Part shown: in pieces, positions 40,213 through 49,631 of the stretch
Numbering within the stretch: position 1 is the first letter of the stretch
Layout of the letters: each line of letters starts with the position of its first letter
NCBI GenBank assembly: GCA_934591635.1
Contig: CAKTPI010000002.1
Span: forward strand, 62,001-126,000
DNA: 64,000 nucleotides
Direction: 5' to 3'
DNA from: an uncultured Oscillospiraceae bacterium
GTDB lineage: Bacteria; Bacillota; Clostridia; Oscillospirales; Oscillospiraceae
Position numbers and translations under genes: made by a program
Notes under the pieces: generated by a model
Told to the model about the DNA's origin: nothing
Databases searched by the model: none
Seen by the model: only the letters and a program-made list of their open reading frames with translations

Positions 40213-41703
40213 ATGCTATTTAATTCAGTTGATTTCTTGATATTCTTCCCCATTGTAACGCTGATTTACTTTTTGATTCCTCATAAAATCCGTTACATAT
40301 GGCTCCTGGTGTGCAGCTACTATTTCTATATGTGCTGGAATGCCCAGTATGCGCTGCTGCTGTTCGCCTCCACCTTTATCACCTGGCTCAGCGGCATTGC
40401 CATTGACAATGCTGCAAAGAAAGAAGAGGGAACCGACAGAACCCGCAGCAAGGGAATCGTGGCAATTTCCCTGGTGCTGAATTTGACGCTGCTCTTTTTC
40501 TTCAAGTATGCCAATTTTACCATCGAAAATCTCAATGCGCTTTTGGCGGACACCGGTGTGACCATTCGGGTTCCTAAGCTGGATTTGCTGCTGCCGGTGG
40601 GCATTTCCTTCTATATTTTTCAGGCCCTCAGCTATACCATTGATGTGTACCGGGGAGATGTGCAGGTGGAGCGGAATCTGCTGCGGTATATGGTGTTTGT
40701 CTCCTTCTTCCCTCAGCTGGTGGCGGGGCCAATCGAGCGTTCCTCCCGGCTTCTGGGGCAGTTCTATGAAAAGCACCGCTTCAGCTATGACCGGATGGTG
40801 CAGGGACTGATGCTGATGCTCTGGGGCTATTTTCAGAAGATGGTGGTGGCCGACCGGCTTTCCGTGCTGGTGGATCAGGTGTTTAATTACAGCAGCTATT
40901 ACCAGGGCTTTACCATTCTGATCGGCGCGCTGTTCTTTGCCGTGCAGGTTTACTGTGACTTTGCCGGTTATTCCACTATTGCCGTGGGCGCGGCCCAGAT
41001 TATGGGCTTCGATTTGATGGAGAATTTTCATCAGCCCTATTTTGCCACATCGGTGGCGGATTTCTGGCGGCGCTGGCATATTTCCCTGAGTACCTGGTTC
41101 CGGGATTATCTGTATATCCCCCTGGGCGGCAATCGCAAGGGCAAGTGGGCGAAGTACCGCAATATTATGATCGTCTTCCTTACCTCCGGCCTGTGGCACG
41201 GTGCCAACTGGACCTATGTGATCTGGGGCGGCCTGAACGGCCTGTATCAGGTCATCGGCGCCCAGACTAAGAAGCTGCGGGCCGGATGCAGGCGGCTGTT
41301 CGGCGTCCGGGAGAATACCGGAAGCGGACGGTTACTTGCAACTGTCATCACCTTCCTGCTGGTGGATTTTAGCTGGATTTTCTTCCGGGCGGCCACGCTG
41401 GAGGATGCGCTGACGGTCATTCGCCAGCTCTTTTCCTCCTTCAACCCCTGGGTGCTCTTTGATGGGACACTGTATACCCTGGGCCTGAGCATGGTGGATT
41501 TCTGGATTGGGGTGCTGGCAATTCTCACGATCTTTGCGGTGGATTTGCTCCACGAGAAAAATGTCCGCATTCGGCAGTGGGTGCTGGAGCAGAACTGGAT
41601 GTTCCGCTGGGTGCTCTATTTCGTGGCCCTGTTCGTGATTCTGATTTTCGGCTTTTACGGCCCGAACTACGATGCGGCGCAGTTCATCTACTTCCAGTTC
41701 TGA
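40213..41703 (+). CDS. MBOAT-family O-acyltransferase (AlgI/DltB-like)
   Basis: A 496-residue protein with about eleven helices. It has the AlgI-type landmarks: LFNSVDFLIFFPIV at the N-terminus, LLPVGISFYIFQALSYTIDVYRG, VSFFPQLVAGPIERS, WRRWHISLSTWFRDYLYIP (His289) and the catalytic His329 in TSGLWHGANW. MBOATs of this class move acetyl groups across the membrane for polysaccharide O-acetylation, handing them to a partner SGNH protein, which is the next gene. The pair therefore predicts that the operon's polymer is O-acetylated. Confidence 0.93.
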   Translation: MLFNSVDFLIFFPIVTLIYFLIPHKIRYIWLLVCSYYFYMCWNAQYALLLFASTFITWLSGIAIDNAAKKEEGTDRTRSKGIVAISLVLNLTLLFFFKYANFTIENLNALLADTGVTIRVPKLDLLLPVGISFYIFQALSYTIDVYRGDVQVERNLLRYMVFVSFFPQLVAGPIERSSRLLGQFYEKHRFSYDRMVQGLMLMLWGYFQKMVVADRLSVLVDQVFNYSSYYQGFTILIGALFFAVQVYCDFAGYSTIAVGAAQIMGFDLMENFHQPYFATSVADFWRRWHISLSTWFRDYLYIPLGGNRKGKWAKYRNIMIVFLTSGLWHGANWTYVIWGGLNGLYQVIGAQTKKLRAGCRRLFGVRENTGSGRLLATVITFLLVDFSWIFFRAATLEDALTVIRQLFSSFNPWVLFDGTLYTLGLSMVDFWIGVLAILTIFAVDLLHEKNVRIRQWVLEQNWMFRWVLYFVALFVILIFGFYGPNYDAAQFIYFQF

Positions 41704-41721
41704 GGAAAGGGGAGAAAAGAC

Positions 41722-44259
41722 ATGAAAAACTTCTTTCGGAAATTTTTTAAGACCGTTGCTTTTCTCGCCTGCCTGCTGGTGCTGTTTTATCTGGTCAGCT
41801 GTATTTTCGGCTTCAAATACGAGGACGGCATCACGACCATTGACCATTTTTATGATCTTCCGGAAGATACGGTGGATGTGCTTCTTCTGGGCAGCTCTCA
41901 CATGGGCATGAATGTGGATCCGAGCCTCCTGTGGAATTTACGTGGTATTGCATCCTACAATTGCTGGGGCAGCATGCAGCAGCCCTGGAATACCTATTAT
42001 TACCTGAAGGAATGCCTGAAATATCAGACTCCAAAGTTGGTGGTGATGGATGTATACGGCGTGACCTTCAGCGGCGATTTTCCGGGGTATGATAACCTGG
42101 TGAAGGCAACGCAGGGCCTGCGGCTGTCACGGGATAAGATTGAAAACATCCTGGTCAGCGCACCGGAGGAGTACCGCAGCGCTTTGCTCCTGGGCCTGCC
42201 ATCCTATCACTACCGATATAGTGAAATCACCGGTGATGATTTCCGGAATTTTTTCTGGAACAAGGATACCGGCATTCAGACCATTGATATGACCGGTGCC
42301 GTGGTACAGTCCTTTGACATTCTGGACGTGAGCAATATGAAGCAGGTCATCCCATTGGCTGAAAAATGTGAGACTTACTTCCGAAAAACACTGGACCTCT
42401 GCCGGGACAATAACATTCCCATGCTGTTGGTTGCATCCCCATATTACTTGCATGAGGAGGAACAGCAGCGGTTCAACCGGATTGGGGAAATTGCGGAAGA
42501 GTACGGATATCCCTTCCTGAATTTTAATGAGACTTATCGGGAAATTGGCATCAATCCGCAGGAGGATTTTCGCGACCTGGCGCATATGAACCAAAGCGGC
42601 ATTGATAAATACGATGCCTATCTGGCAGATTATATTGTTGAACATTATGACATTCCAGACCGCCGTCTGGATGAAAATCATATCTGGAACCAGCATGTGG
42701 AAACACAGAGCCATTGCGTTTATACGCTGCCCTATAAGTTTTACGGCGGCGGTCACGATTATTTGGATACCGGGATTCGGCTTTATGACAATCCCTATGC
42801 CTCCTATACCGTATTGGCAGAAATCGATACGGAATGTTTCAGTGAGGATCAGGTCTGGTTCTCCTGTTTCCAGGAGGGAAATGACCTGCGTGGTTTGCTG
42901 CTGACGCGGGCAGATGGAAATCTGTACTTTATTTTCAACAAGAGTAAGCGAATCGAAATCCCCAGCTATGGTAAGAAGCTGAAGCTGGCTGTGGTCAAAG
43001 AGGGACTGAAATATACCACTTATGTAGACGGTGAAGAATATATCTCCATCTCGATCGATCCCTTCGAACCGCTGGATTACACCTTGATGCTGGGCTGCCA
43101 GATCAACGAGGAGGGCAAGCGTTATCGCTACAGTGCTACCGAAGTGGACCAGCTGGAAATTTACGACATTGCTTTGGATGCTGATACCATTGCCCAGTGG
43201 GCACCGGCAGAGCTGCCCGAGCCGTCGCAGCGGCAGGCTCAGGCGATGGATTCCGATGCGGCCTTCTTCCTGGAGCAGCAGTTTGCCGGCAACGGCTACA
43301 GCAGCTATCTGGATACCGGCGTGGACTTGTACAGTGACCCCAATGCCTCCTGGACGCTGCTCACCCAGTTCCGGGAGGGCTGCGACAAGGGTGCGGGGGT
43401 GTACTTCTCCTGCTTTGCGGAGGATATTGCGGAATACCGTGGCGTGATGGCCCGCCGGATTGGCCCGGGACAGGTGAACCTGCTCTATGGCAACCGCAGC
43501 ATCAATCTGGAGGTGCCGGAGGGCTCGGACGTATCCCTGATTATCGTCAAGGATGAGGCCGCCTACAGCGTGTACCTGAACGGAAAGCAGGTGGTGGAGC
43601 AGGACTACTGCGACACCAGCCCCTGGAGCGGCAATCTATTGCTGGGCTGCCAGGAGACCACAGAGGGGGAGAAGATGCGCTTCAGCGGTGTGACCCTCTA
43701 CAATTTCGAGGTGTACCGCGGTGTTATGACAACGGCGGATATTCTCACCTGGAGTCCGGAGCACCGGCCGGAGCCACCGGCAAAGCAGCCCAGCCCTGTG
43801 GACTATACTCTGGATAAGAGTTTCCTGGGGGATGGCAAGAGCGCTTACGTGGATACCGGCGTGCAGCTGTATGACGTTGCAGATAAGGGCTGGAGCCTGG
43901 AAATGACCTTCCGGAAGTCCGGCACAGGGCACTTGGTGACCTGCTTTGCCGAGGATCCCAGCAGCTACCGCGGTCTGATCGTCTCCGTGCTGGACGATTC
44001 CACCCTGAGCCTGACCCTGGGCCAGTCCGCGCTGGAACTGGAAATGGGGCCTCGGCCGGAGCAAACCCTGAAAATTGTAAAACAGGGCAGCGACTACACC
44101 GTCTATCTGGATGGGGAGCTTGCCGGGCAGGTAAGCTCCGATGCACCGGAGTATGACGGAACGCTGCTGATCGGCTGCGCCCTGGACGGCAGCGGGAAGC
44201 CCTTCCGCTTCTCTACCGCCAAGATTTTGAGCCTGACGGTCACCGATCAAGTGAAGTGA
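41722..44259 (+). CDS. SGNH/AlgJ-like acetyltransferase partner with three ConA/LamG-like domains
   Basis: An 845-residue protein. A membrane anchor lies at residues 11-30. Residues 50-310 form the SGNH-like domain, with VDVLLLGSSHMGMNVDP (GSSH 57-60) and the DxxH dyad in FRDLAHMNQSG (285-288), as in AlgJ/AlgX/DltD-type partners of MBOAT proteins. Three homologous domains of roughly 145 residues follow (about 339-484, 519-665, 700-845), each starting with a variant of YLDTGVDLY and containing a SCFxE or TCFAED strand, then VYLDGE-like and LLGCQ-like strands. These look like LamG/concanavalin-type jelly rolls. They would bind the glycan while the SGNH domain transfers acetyl. Family members normally lack such tandem domains. 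Confidence 0.85.
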   Translation: MKNFFRKFFKTVAFLACLLVLFYLVSCIFGFKYEDGITTIDHFYDLPEDTVDVLLLGSSHMGMNVDPSLLWNLRGIASYNCWGSMQQPWNTYYYLKECLKYQTPKLVVMDVYGVTFSGDFPGYDNLVKATQGLRLSRDKIENILVSAPEEYRSALLLGLPSYHYRYSEITGDDFRNFFWNKDTGIQTIDMTGAVVQSFDILDVSNMKQVIPLAEKCETYFRKTLDLCRDNNIPMLLVASPYYLHEEEQQRFNRIGEIAEEYGYPFLNFNETYREIGINPQEDFRDLAHMNQSGIDKYDAYLADYIVEHYDIPDRRLDENHIWNQHVETQSHCVYTLPYKFYGGGHDYLDTGIRLYDNPYASYTVLAEIDTECFSEDQVWFSCFQEGNDLRGLLLTRADGNLYFIFNKSKRIEIPSYGKKLKLAVVKEGLKYTTYVDGEEYISISIDPFEPLDYTLMLGCQINEEGKRYRYSATEVDQLEIYDIALDADTIAQWAPAELPEPSQRQAQAMDSDAAFFLEQQFAGNGYSSYLDTGVDLYSDPNASWTLLTQFREGCDKGAGVYFSCFAEDIAEYRGVMARRIGPGQVNLLYGNRSINLEVPEGSDVSLIIVKDEAAYSVYLNGKQVVEQDYCDTSPWSGNLLLGCQETTEGEKMRFSGVTLYNFEVYRGVMTTADILTWSPEHRPEPPAKQPSPVDYTLDKSFLGDGKSAYVDTGVQLYDVADKGWSLEMTFRKSGTGHLVTCFAEDPSSYRGLIVSVLDDSTLSLTLGQSALELEMGPRPEQTLKIVKQGSDYTVYLDGELAGQVSSDAPEYDGTLLIGCALDGSGKPFRFSTAKILSLTVTDQVK

Positions 44260-44275
44260 CAGAGGATGTGATAAG

Positions 44276-47200
44276 ATGAAACGCCTGAGAGAATTAAGCC
44301 GTAGGGAATGGAAGGACAATGCGAATATTTTGGGGCTGGCCTTTGGCCTGGCGGTGCTGGTCATCCTGCTTCCGGGGATCCTCTCAGGCAGCCGCCTGGG
44401 CACGGTGGATAATGGCCGCTATGAGCAGACAATGCTGGCAGCGGGTCTGCAGTATCTGCCGCAGGATCAGGAAAGCCCGGAGACTCTGTATTATGACCAC
44501 GTGATTGAGCGGTATGCCTATGGCAGCTTCCCGTTCTGGAAGCTGCTTGCCCCCAACGGGCAGAACAGCATCCTCTATCCCATTATCGTCATCCGGCTTC
44601 TGACGCAGCCCTTCGGCCTGAACTTTTCCGTTCAGTACCTGGCAATCCTGTATGCATTTTTGTTTGCCCTCGGCACCTACATGCTGGTAAAGGGCTGCGG
44701 CTATCTGGCCGGCTGGCTGGCTGTCGTTCCCGGGGGACTGCTTCTGCTGGCGGCGGGCAGTCGGAACCTGACGGCGTTCTTTGGCTCGCTGTACCCGGTG
44801 GGTACGGTGGTGGTGAGCCTGCTGCTGATGGCAGCGTCCGCCCTGCGGATGCTCACCTATGGCAGAAAACGGATGGGGAGCAGCATGGCGCTGTTCCTGG
44901 CCTGTGCGGCCTTCTGCCTGAATTCTTCGGCAATTTCCATTCTCTTTGCGCCATTTGCTGCCGCGGCTCTGCTGGCAGCCCTGGTTTTGGCGGGGCGGGA
45001 TCATGCTCTTCGCCTGCCAGGCGTGCTGTGCGCCGTGCTGGTGCTGCTGGCGGCAGTGTCCTCTTCGGCTCAGTACCGGCGGGAGAGTCCGGATGTGACC
45101 TCTGATGCAGCAGCCTATCAGGCGGCGTTCGATGGCTTCCTGGCAGCCGCTGACCGTCCGGGGGAGGATTTGACGGAGTTCGGTTTGGATGAAAGCTATT
45201 TGGCAGACATTGGAAAATCCTATTACCTCAGCGAGGATGCCTATGCCCACTGCCCCCGGAATACGGCTGAGGCGGCGACCCTGTTCAAAAAACTAAACAG
45301 CGAGACCATTGGAAAATTCTATCTGCGCCATCCACTGCGGCTGCTGCAGACGGCAAACCGGCAGGTAGAGCAATACAACAGCTTTGAGACGGAAGTGACT
45401 CTGGCGGTTACGCAGACCACATCGGACAGCAATCGGATTACCCACACCTGGAGCGCGGCGGACACCCTGCTGAAAATGTTCCTGCCCCGGGGCTACGGCG
45501 GCATGACATGGCTACTCCTGCTGGAGCTTGGTGCCGCCGTGTGGCTGGCAGTGCGCCTGTGGAAGCAGCAGGGGGCGGCATTTTCCCTGCTGGCCAGCGC
45601 CGCACTGCTCTGCCTGGGGATCGGGTGCTTTGGTTATGTGCCGATCTACCTGCGATATACGGGCAATGAGTTTTTGTCCTCTGCCAGAGTGATTGCCGTG
45701 TTTGGCATGCTGCTGGGTGTGGGCGGCGTTTGCGTGGCGGCGGGGGATTGCGTTTCTGCCCTGTCCGTCTGGTTTCGGGAAAAGCAGGAAAGTCCTGTGC
45801 AGCGTACCGGCCTGGCGGATTGGCGCACCTGTCTGCTGGCTGCCCACCCGCAGCGGCTGCCTGGGGGCAGTACCTGGGTCACCCGCATTGCGGGCAGCCG
45901 AGGGTTGGGAACGCTGTGCGTATTTCTGCTGGCGCTTGCTATGTCAGCGGTGGTGCAATTTGCTTCTCCCCGTGCGGGGTGCGTCAACAACGGCGACTTC
46001 GGCCGTATGATGGAGCAGCTTGGCATCATCTGGCAGGGCGATATTTTCTATAATGTGGGAGAACAGCTGGGACATCGGGTGATCGAGGATTATGCTTTTC
46101 GAGGTGCCTTTGACTGGACCCGTCTGACCTCACTGAATCCGCAATACAGCCTGATTTATCCTGCTGCCTTGGTGCGGCTGATTTGCAGCCTGACCGGACA
46201 GGATTTCAGCACCTGGTATTTAAGCATGGTGATGAATGTGGTGCTCATCTGCTGTATTGTGTCCATGGTGTATGACCTGTATGATGTGCTGGGCAGTGAT
46301 GCGCTGCTGCTGGGTATGCTTCTGTGCGGTGTATTTCTGTGCGAGAGCTACCTGGTGTGGTTCAATTCCCTGTTCGGCGAGAGCTGTATGTTCCTGGGAC
46401 TCTTTATGGTGCTGGCCTGCTGCGTGCACCTGGCAGTAAAACCGGCTAATAAATGCTGGAAGACAGTGCTGTTGCTGCTGTTCAGCGGGCGAATTTTGGT
46501 GTGTGCCAAGGCGCAGATGCTGGTGACGCTGCCCTTTGTGCTGCTGCTGATCATCATTTTTGCGCTGTATCAGCGACCCTTCTCCGTCAAAGGGGTGATC
46601 CCCTACACGCTGGTGGTGATGATCGGCTGCGCCCTCATTTGCCTGGACTGTGTAACGGTGTACCGGAACAATGCCGATATCTCCGAGCGGCAGACAGTGT
46701 GGCAGTCCACCTTTTACGGCGCTTTAGTGGTTTCCGATGACCCGGAGGGGGCAATGGAGGAACTGGGCATTGACAAGTCTATGCTGCCTGATATTGGTAA
46801 GGATGCCTATCGCAGTGATGACGATTACGTCATCAGCCCCAATTCCCCCGAAGCGGACGCGGCACTGTATGACCATGTAAACACCTTTACCATGGTGCGC
46901 TATTACCTGCGCCATCCGGTACAGCTGCTGAAAATGCTGAACCATGCGGCCCAGGCCTCCCGCACCATGTACAATGGCTTCCGTGCCTATACCGGTCAGG
47001 ACTACACCCAGCCCCATGATGAAATTCAGCGGTTGGGCCTGTGGCAGTACTGGAGAAGCTTTTTCACCTGCGGCAGCTTCCTGGGGTATGTGCTGCTGTA
47101 TGGGGCGGCGGCCTGTGTGTGTATCTTTGGGGTGCTGCGCAAAAAAGATGCGGACATCCGGTGGAAGCTGCTGGCGGTTATTTATCTGGGCGTGATGCTT

Positions 47201-47404
47201 ATTGGCGCGGTGCAGTATCCGCTGTCTGTGATCGGCAATGGATTTGCGGATAACCACAAGCAGATGTTCGGCTTTATGATGTGCCATGATTTTCTGGTGC
47301 TGTTCAGCCTGGTAGTGGGGCTGCGATACCTGCGGCATCACGGAAGTGAGCTACTTGCGGCAGTACACGCCATTCCGGGGCGGCTGCGGCACCGCAGTGC
47401 TTGA
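44276..47404 (+). CDS. Internally duplicated GT-C-like membrane protein
   Basis: A 1042-residue polytopic protein made of two homologous halves (about 1-520 and 540-1042). Paired motifs: LGTVDNGRYEQTM with GCVNNGDFGRMM; VIERYAYGSFPFW with VIEDYAFRGAFDW; NSILYPIIVIRLL with YSLIYPAALVRLI; EFGLDESYLADIGKSYY with ELGIDKSMLPDIGKDAY; FYLRHPLRLLQTANR with YYLRHPVQLLKMLNH. Each half also matches the single-copy protein encoded at 29215. About twenty membrane helices are expected in all. Fused tandem GT-C-like units are rare; the two halves may act on different substrates or form an intramolecular dimer. Function is inferred from context. Confidence 0.75.
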   Translation: MKRLRELSRREWKDNANILGLAFGLAVLVILLPGILSGSRLGTVDNGRYEQTMLAAGLQYLPQDQESPETLYYDHVIERYAYGSFPFWKLLAPNGQNSILYPIIVIRLLTQPFGLNFSVQYLAILYAFLFALGTYMLVKGCGYLAGWLAVVPGGLLLLAAGSRNLTAFFGSLYPVGTVVVSLLLMAASALRMLTYGRKRMGSSMALFLACAAFCLNSSAISILFAPFAAAALLAALVLAGRDHALRLPGVLCAVLVLLAAVSSSAQYRRESPDVTSDAAAYQAAFDGFLAAADRPGEDLTEFGLDESYLADIGKSYYLSEDAYAHCPRNTAEAATLFKKLNSETIGKFYLRHPLRLLQTANRQVEQYNSFETEVTLAVTQTTSDSNRITHTWSAADTLLKMFLPRGYGGMTWLLLLELGAAVWLAVRLWKQQGAAFSLLASAALLCLGIGCFGYVPIYLRYTGNEFLSSARVIAVFGMLLGVGGVCVAAGDCVSALSVWFREKQESPVQRTGLADWRTCLLAAHPQRLPGGSTWVTRIAGSRGLGTLCVFLLALAMSAVVQFASPRAGCVNNGDFGRMMEQLGIIWQGDIFYNVGEQLGHRVIEDYAFRGAFDWTRLTSLNPQYSLIYPAALVRLICSLTGQDFSTWYLSMVMNVVLICCIVSMVYDLYDVLGSDALLLGMLLCGVFLCESYLVWFNSLFGESCMFLGLFMVLACCVHLAVKPANKCWKTVLLLLFSGRILVCAKAQMLVTLPFVLLLIIIFALYQRPFSVKGVIPYTLVVMIGCALICLDCVTVYRNNADISERQTVWQSTFYGALVVSDDPEGAMEELGIDKSMLPDIGKDAYRSDDDYVISPNSPEADAALYDHVNTFTMVRYYLRHPVQLLKMLNHAAQASRTMYNGFRAYTGQDYTQPHDEIQRLGLWQYWRSFFTCGSFLGYVLLYGAAACVCIFGVLRKKDADIRWKLLAVIYLGVMLIGAVQYPLSVIGNGFADNHKQMFGFMMCHDFLVLFSLVVGLRYLRHHGSELLAAVHAIPGRLRHRSA

Positions 47405-47415
47405 GGAGAAAACTG

Positions 47416-48528
47416 ATGAAAAAGATTATGCTGGTATTCGGAACCCGCCCGGAGGCTATTAAGATGTGCCCCCTGGTGAAGGAACTGAAAAAGAGAAAGG
47501 CAATTCAGACCATCGTCTGCGTCACCGGTCAGCACCGCCAGATGCTGGACAGCGTGCTCCATGTCTTCGAGGTGGTGCCGGACTATGACCTGAACATTAT
47601 GAAGGAGCGCCAGACCCTCTTCGATGTAACCACCGGGATATTAAACCGGATGAAGGGGGTGTTGGAGCTGGAGCGGCCGGATGTGGTGCTGGTGCACGGC
47701 GATACCACCACCGCCAGCGCGGCGGCACTGGCCTGCTTTTATCTCCAAATTCCGGTGGGCCATGTGGAGGCAGGACTGCGCACCTATGATATCTACAGTC
47801 CCTTCCCGGAGGAGATGAACCGGCGGCTGATTGACATTGTGGCGGCTTATGATTTTGCTCCCACCCAGGTGTCCAAGCGGAATCTCTTATCCGAGCGGAC
47901 GAACGAGAGCCGCATCTTTGTCACCGGCAACACCGGCATCGACGCTATGGCTACCACCGTGCGGGAGGATTATTTCCACCCGGAGCTGGAATGGGCGGCG
48001 GATTCCCGGTTGATTTTGATCACCGCCCACCGGCGGGAAAACCTGGGCGAGCCTATGGCCCACATGTTCCGGGCCATTCGCCGGATTGCGGCGGAATTCC
48101 CGGATGTCAAAATGATCTATCCGGTGCACTTGAACCCGGCGGTTCGCAGTTGTGCGGCGCAGTATTTGGGCAATTGCAGCCAAATCCACCTGATCGATCC
48201 GCTGGATGTGCTGGATTTCCACAATTTCCTGGCCCGCTGCTACCTGGTGCTTACCGACAGCGGTGGCATCCAGGAGGAGGCCCCGGGGTTGGGCAAGCCC
48301 GTCCTCGTCCTGCGGGATACTACCGAGCGCCCGGAGGGCATCGCCGCCGGGACCCTGAAGCTGGCCGGTACCCAGGAGGAAAAAATTTATCGTCTTTTCC
48401 GCCTGCTGTTGACAGACGAGACAGAATATCATAAAATGTCCCATGCTTCCAATCCCTATGGCGATGGCCATGCCTGTGAGCGAATTGCTGATGTGTTGGA
48501 ATACGGAAGCTGCGTGGAGGTCGAATAA
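47416..48528 (+). CDS. wecB: UDP-N-acetylglucosamine 2-epimerase (non-hydrolysing)
   Basis: A 370-residue cytoplasmic enzyme interconverting UDP-GlcNAc and UDP-ManNAc. Landmarks: LVFGTRPEAIKMCPLVKEL, VTGQHRQMLD, VLVHGDTTTASAAALACFY, VGHVEAGLRTYD, FPEEMNRRLIDIVAAYDFAPT, TGNTGIDAM, ITAHRRENLG and the UDP-binding end LTDSGGIQEEAPGLGKPVLVLR with TERPEG. It implies a ManNAc-containing or ManNAc-derived residue in the polymer or wall glycan. ATG 47416 with SD GAGGAGAA is preferred over the upstream TTG. Confidence 0.94.
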   Translation: MKKIMLVFGTRPEAIKMCPLVKELKKRKAIQTIVCVTGQHRQMLDSVLHVFEVVPDYDLNIMKERQTLFDVTTGILNRMKGVLELERPDVVLVHGDTTTASAAALACFYLQIPVGHVEAGLRTYDIYSPFPEEMNRRLIDIVAAYDFAPTQVSKRNLLSERTNESRIFVTGNTGIDAMATTVREDYFHPELEWAADSRLILITAHRRENLGEPMAHMFRAIRRIAAEFPDVKMIYPVHLNPAVRSCAAQYLGNCSQIHLIDPLDVLDFHNFLARCYLVLTDSGGIQEEAPGLGKPVLVLRDTTERPEGIAAGTLKLAGTQEEKIYRLFRLLLTDETEYHKMSHASNPYGDGHACERIADVLEYGSCVEVE

Positions 48529-48530
48529 AA

Positions 48531-49526
48531 ATGAAAGATACAATTTTGTACATCGTTATCCCCTGCTACAACGAAGAGCAGGTGCTGCCCATCACGGCAC
48601 CCATGTTCCTGGAAAAGGTCAATACGCTGGCCGCCAAGGGCCAAATCTCCCCGGACAGCCGCATTCTGTTTGTCAACGACGGCTCCAAGGATAAAACCTG
48701 GGAAATTATCTGCAATCTTGCCAAGCAGGATCCTCATTACCTGGGCATCTGCCAGAGCCGCAACCGCGGCCATCAGAACGCGGTGATGGCCGGCCTGATG
48801 GAGGCCAAGGATCGCTGTGACATTACCATCTCCATCGACTGTGACGGCCAGGATGACATCAACGCCATGGATGAAATGGTGGCGGCCTACGATGATGGCT
48901 GCGAGATCGTCTACGGTGTCCGCAGCAGCCGGGAAACCGATACCTTCTTCAAGCGCTTTACGGCGGAGAGCTTTTATAAGCTGATGAACTGGATGGGGGC
49001 CGAGGTGGTGTTCAACCATGCGGATTACCGCCTGATTTCCAGCCGGGCCCTGCAGGAGCTGGCAAAGTTCAAGGAGGTCAATATCTTCCTCCGGGGCATG
49101 GTGCCCCTGGTGGGCTTTAAGAGCACCAGTGTGTATTATTCCCGGGCGGAGCGTCTGGCCGGAGAGAGCCACTACCCCCTGAAAAAAATGCTGATGCTGG
49201 CCTTTGACGGCATCACCAGCCTGTCCGTCAAGCCCATCCGGATCATTACGGGCCTGGGCTTGTTCGTGGCAGCACTGAGCTTTGTGGGCATTATCTGGGC
49301 CGTGGTAGAAGGCCTGATCGGCGGCACCGTATCCGGCTGGGCCAGCACCACCTGCATCCTGTGCTTTCTGGGCGGTATCCAGCTGCTTTCTCTGGGCGTG
49401 ATCGGTGAGTACATCGGTAAAATCTATCTGGAGACCAAGGCCCGCCCCCGCTATATCATCAGCGAGCGGACCTACGACACGGCCAAAGAAAAGCAGGAAG
49501 AGCCTGCTCTTACTGCCGGGAAATAA
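48531..49526 (+). CDS. Undecaprenyl-phosphate glycosyltransferase, GtrB/DPM1-like GT2
   Basis: A 331-residue membrane-attached GT2. LYIVIPCYNEEQVLPIT, ILFVNDGSKDKTWEII and SIDCDGQDDINAMDEMV (DCD motif), SRNRGHQNAVMAGL, followed by two C-terminal helices (about 235-255 and 270-295) and SLGVIGEYIGKIYLETK, are the features of GtrB/YfdH-type enzymes. These make undecaprenyl-phosphate-hexose, the donor used by GT-C enzymes on the outer face. That matches the several GT-C-like proteins of this operon. Last gene before a terminator. Confidence 0.92.
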   Translation: MKDTILYIVIPCYNEEQVLPITAPMFLEKVNTLAAKGQISPDSRILFVNDGSKDKTWEIICNLAKQDPHYLGICQSRNRGHQNAVMAGLMEAKDRCDITISIDCDGQDDINAMDEMVAAYDDGCEIVYGVRSSRETDTFFKRFTAESFYKLMNWMGAEVVFNHADYRLISSRALQELAKFKEVNIFLRGMVPLVGFKSTSVYYSRAERLAGESHYPLKKMLMLAFDGITSLSVKPIRIITGLGLFVAALSFVGIIWAVVEGLIGGTVSGWASTTCILCFLGGIQLLSLGVIGEYIGKIYLETKARPRYIISERTYDTAKEKQEEPALTAGK

Positions 49527-49553
49527 AACCGAATTATGCAGCTGAAATTTATG

Positions 49554-49581
49554 GGGCTGCCGCGTCTGCGGCAGCCCTTTG
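49554..49581 (+). terminator. Terminator of the exopolysaccharide operon
   Basis: GGGCTGCCGC (49554-49563), loop GTCT, GCGGCAGCCC (49568-49577), then TTTG. The next promoter begins two bases later. Confidence 0.85.
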
Positions 49582-49582
49582 C

Positions 49583-49611
49583 TTGACAGTTTTTGCGAAA
49601 TGTCGTATCAT
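49583..49611 (+). promoter_or_regulatory. Promoter of the two-component system
   Basis: Consensus TTGACA (49583-49588), 17-bp spacer, TATCAT (49606-49611). The predicted start lies about 10-15 bases before the regulator's start codon, so the leader is very short. Confidence 0.88.
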
Positions 49612-49631
49612 GAACGGCAGAGGTGAAGTTG

